16,364 nt of DNA from Paraktedonobacter sp036384215 (GTDB lineage Bacteria > Chloroflexota > Ktedonobacteria > Ktedonobacterales > Ktedonobacteraceae). The notes below the pieces were generated by a model. The model did no database searches, had not been told where the DNA came from, and was given only the letters and a program-made list of their open reading frames with translations. The DNA lies in the NCBI GenBank assembly GCA_036384215.1, contig DASVMX010000561.1, positions 1 to 16,364 of the forward strand. The letters run 5' to 3'. Shown piece after piece: positions 14,492 through 16,364 of this stretch; position 1 is the stretch's first letter; every line of letters begins with the position of its first letter. The position numbers and the translations under genes are program-made.

Positions 14492-15634
14492 TTAAGGCAG
14501 CTTCTTCCCCTGTTCAGACCCGGCGAATTGTTCTTTGTGCCTGCTGCGATAGTAGAGCCAGAGAGCAATGAGCACACTCTGAATCAAACCCGCGACTGGC
14601 GCGGCTAGAATCGCACCCATCGGACCAAAGAGATCGCCGCCAGCCGCAAGCGCCAGCAGCGAGACAGCCGGGTGCAGCCCAATTGCCTTGCCGACAATAC
14701 GCGGCGCCAGAATATAGCCCTCAAAAATGTGCAGGACAATAAAATAAATCAACGCGAGAAAAAACGTCAGCCAGCCTTGAGTTAGCGCGATAAGACAGCA
14801 GATCACGCCCGAGGTGATAGTGCCAATCACCGGAATAAATTCCAGAAAGCCGCCCAGCGTGCCCAGCAGAATCGCGTAAGGTACGCCTAGAATAAACATG
14901 CCCAGGCCCACCAGAAAACCCATCAGCGCGCAAAGTACCACCTGACCGCGCACATATCCACCAACTACGCGCTGTAAAATCTCTACAAATCCAATCGTGC
15001 CCCGCCGTACTGCCAGCGGCACATTGTCGCGCACCCAGGTGATCACACGCCCGCCATCGACAACCAGGTAGATGCTGATAACTGCCGTCAACAACACGTT
15101 GATCACGCCGCCCGCGACCCCGCTGATCAGCGGGAATACATTCTTTGCCACATCCGTTGCAATCCCCGCCAGTTGCTCACCGATGGTTCCACTCAACGCC
15201 TGAATCTGGGCCTGGCTCACACCTACACGCCGGAGAATCTGCATAATCGGTGAGAGCTGACCAGGCTTGCCCGACCGGAAATAACTACTGGTCGCCGCCG
15301 CCAGCGACTCAATCTGCGCGAGACTGGTAACTACCAGGAAATAAAAGAGCAGCGCCAGCACCCCTAAAATCACCAGGTAGACCAGCAAAACGGCCAGCGC
15401 ACGTGGCATCACACGTTGAAAAAACTCCACCAGCGGTAGCACTGCGTATGCAATTAATCCAGCAATGACCAGGATCAGTAACGCTGTCGAAACATAGCCC
15501 AGCACACGCGCAACAACAATAACCAGCACCACCCAGACCAGCAAAGTCAGCGAAATCACCAGCCGCTTCACCCATGCCGCGGGCACCACACCTTTGCTCG
15601 GCTCCGGTCCTTCTGATGGCATCGAAAACATCAT
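14492..15634 (-). CDS. AI-2E family transporter (PF01594 permease)
   Basis: Polytopic inner-membrane protein of 380 residues in the AI-2E (formerly PerM/UPF0118) family. Members have been linked to autoinducer-2 export (TqsA) or Na+/H+ antiport, but most have no proven substrate. Two to three hydrophobic helices near the N-terminus (about residues 25-105) are followed by an amphipathic, less hydrophobic segment (about 105-165), then further helices to about 360. The family signature region GTLGGFLEFIPVIGTITSG, then the HIFEGYILAPRIVGKAIGLHP block and GPMGAILAAPVAG near the C-terminus, are all present. The start is the first of two adjacent ATGs, with GGGGAG six bases upstream. An intrinsic terminator lies between this gene and the one upstream, so it should have its own promoter in the roughly 65 bases after that terminator; none is clear. 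It converges on menE. Confidence 0.94.
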   Translation of the reverse strand: MMFSMPSEGPEPSKGVVPAAWVKRLVISLTLLVWVVLVIVVARVLGYVSTALLILVIAGLIAYAVLPLVEFFQRVMPRALAVLLVYLVILGVLALLFYFLVVTSLAQIESLAAATSSYFRSGKPGQLSPIMQILRRVGVSQAQIQALSGTIGEQLAGIATDVAKNVFPLISGVAGGVINVLLTAVISIYLVVDGGRVITWVRDNVPLAVRRGTIGFVEILQRVVGGYVRGQVVLCALMGFLVGLGMFILGVPYAILLGTLGGFLEFIPVIGTITSGVICCLIALTQGWLTFFLALIYFIVLHIFEGYILAPRIVGKAIGLHPAVSLLALAAGGDLFGPMGAILAAPVAGLIQSVLIALWLYYRSRHKEQFAGSEQGKKLP

Positions 15635-15700
15635 AGCTCACTCCCCTCTTCACCAGCATAATCAGCCGCTAAAGATGAGCAACTGGCAAAGCCTCTCCTC

Positions 15701-15740
15701 AAAAAATAACCTGCAACGTTCCCACGAACGTTGCAGGTTA
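15701..15740 (-). terminator. Intrinsic terminator of the arginine-repeat secreted protein gene
   Basis: Read on the minus strand, a perfect 15-bp stem (15740-15726 with 15721-15707) with a 4-base loop is followed directly by six T residues (15706-15701). It lies 15 bases beyond the stop codon at 15756 and ends transcription before the AI-2E gene. It is the clearest terminator in the window. Confidence 0.92.
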
Positions 15741-15755
15741 GCAAATCTTGAAAAT

Positions 15756-16175
15756 TTAGCACCCGCCACCACAACTGCTTCTTCTAAACCGCGTCTGGCG
15801 AAACATTCTGGTTACACGCAAAGTTCTGACTACACGCGTAATTTTCGTCCGTACCACACGGATGACCCTCGTCACACGGACCGAGCTCGTCACACGAACA
15901 AAGCGATCCGCGCGGCCAAACCGACCAGACCGCCCAGATCTGAAACCACGACCATGCCTGGACCATCCACCTCGCCCCCAACTGTTCGAGCGAATCACGC
16001 CCTGATTCTGGATACTGGCATTCACTTTTTGTTCAGCATGCATCATCACGCCCTGAGCAACAGCGCTCGTCGCTCTGTAACCAGCGCTCTCCGCAAAAGC
16101 TCCTGTGCAAAACACTGTCAGACACAGAAGACTGCTCAGGATCACTGCACTACTCAATTTCCCCAATTTTCGCAT
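15756..16175 (-). CDS. Small secreted arginine-rich repeat protein ending in CGGGC, function unknown
   Basis: I do not recognise a family. The ATG at 16175 gives 139 residues; an upstream in-frame ATG (16229) would only add residues before a clear signal peptide. Residues 1-28 are a signal peptide: MRKLGK, a hydrophobic stretch, and cleavage after AFA. Neither Cys18 nor Cys23 fits a lipobox, so it is probably exported free. Residues about 29-65 are polar, about 66-93 are an RG-rich segment, and 94-131 are near-hexad repeats of the type RVTRVI (units at 94, 100, 106, 114, 120, 126). The protein ends SSCGGGC. The mature part is extremely basic with only two cysteines, both in the last five residues. 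Arg codons are mixed (CGT, CGG, AGA, AGG, CGC), unlike the CGC-rich neighbours. GGA with AAAG upstream is a weak ribosome binding site. The dedicated terminator supports a real transcript. Whether the repeat region is read in this frame is open. Confidence 0.65.
   Translation of the reverse strand: MRKLGKLSSAVILSSLLCLTVFCTGAFAESAGYRATSAVAQGVMMHAEQKVNASIQNQGVIRSNSWGRGGWSRHGRGFRSGRSGRFGRADRFVRVTSSVRVTRVIRVVRTKITRVVRTLRVTRMFRQTRFRRSSCGGGC
15801..15896 (-). repeat. Degenerate 18-nt tandem repeat inside the secreted-protein gene
   Basis: On the minus strand, CGTGT followed by A or G recurs starting at 15896, 15878, 15860, 15836 and 15818. The spacings are 18, 18, 24 and 18 bases, all multiples of six. 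The first two units share CGTGTGACGAG. In the gene's frame this encodes Arg-Val hexads. In the frame two bases over it encodes hexads headed by Cys (CDELGP, CDEGHP, then CSQNFA) and stays open through the repeat. Confidence 0.75.
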
Positions 16176-16364
16176 CGTCTCTTCTTTTCCTTTCAGATAA
16201 CTGACACATGAGGAAGCGCGCAAATCCATTTATCTCCCAAAAAGGGAGTCGATAGACAAAAAACTGCCTATCCAGTCCACTCCCCTTCTAAAACTTTCCG
16301 TGTCTTATGATTTTACTGTAACAACTCTGACCAAACTCAAGTTATTCATGTTGACGGGAGGGGA
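16176..16364. other. Upstream region of the secreted-protein gene
   Basis: This AT-rich stretch should contain the minus-strand promoter of the secreted-protein gene. I found no convincing -35/-10 pair; TAAAAT lies 19 bases after TTGAGT, which is weak. A short CTCCC/GGGAG stem (16234-16248) lies in the presumed leader. No gene is visible on either strand up to the window edge. Confidence 0.4.

Noticed and set aside
15784..15981. Cys-hexad frame as an independent gene
   Set aside because: No ribosome binding site or signal peptide of its own. An 18-nt repeat gives hexads in every frame, so the periodicity is not independent evidence. Kept only as a finding.
15594..16211. Long plus-strand open frame opposite the secreted-protein gene
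   Set aside because: It runs through the perfect terminator hairpin and opposite the signal peptide, is low-complexity Thr/Ser/Arg, and has no ribosome binding site.
16234..16248. CTCCC/GGGAG hairpin as a terminator or riboswitch
   Set aside because: Only five pairs with a homopolymer loop and no T-run after the stem; likely chance.

Overview
The window reads as a moderately GC-rich bacterial chromosome segment, most likely from the Chloroflexota and closest in style to Ktedonobacteria. That placement is an inference from protein style: a lipoprotein-type solute-binding protein, a complete classical menaquinone operon, a P450 next to an MMPL transporter, TATAAT-like promoters and AT-rich gaps between GC-rich genes. 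No tRNA, rRNA, CRISPR array, insertion sequence or phage gene was seen.

Layout. (1) 1-2345, minus strand: the N-terminal part of an oligopeptide/dipeptide-type ABC substrate-binding lipoprotein that runs off the left edge, a 437-base gap, then a solitary beta-class DNA methyltransferase. (2) 2473-6388, plus strand: a divergent promoter region, a cytochrome P450 and an MMPL-type RND transporter, probably co-transcribed. A perfect 14-bp palindrome lies between these two genes and a very stable 23-bp hairpin follows the transporter. (3) 6428-14442, plus strand: the menaquinone operon menF-menD-menH-menB-menC-menE with a TATAAT promoter and a possible 32-codon leader ORF. (4) 14492-16175, minus strand: an AI-2E-family membrane permease and, upstream of it, a small secreted arginine-rich repeat protein ending in CGGGC, closed by a textbook intrinsic terminator.

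How the genes work together. The six men genes cover chorismate to 1,4-dihydroxy-2-naphthoyl-CoA: MenF makes isochorismate, MenD and MenH make SHCHC, MenC makes o-succinylbenzoate, MenE activates it with CoA and MenB closes the ring. The thioesterase (MenI), prenyltransferase (MenA) and methyltransferase (MenG/UbiE) are not in the window and must lie elsewhere if the pathway is complete. The P450 and MMPL protein could together modify and export a lipid-like molecule, but nothing here identifies the substrate.

Most of the window is ordinary. The least explained parts are the arginine-repeat secreted protein and its 18-nt DNA repeat, the leader ORF before menF, and the methyltransferase whose C-terminus departs from its family.
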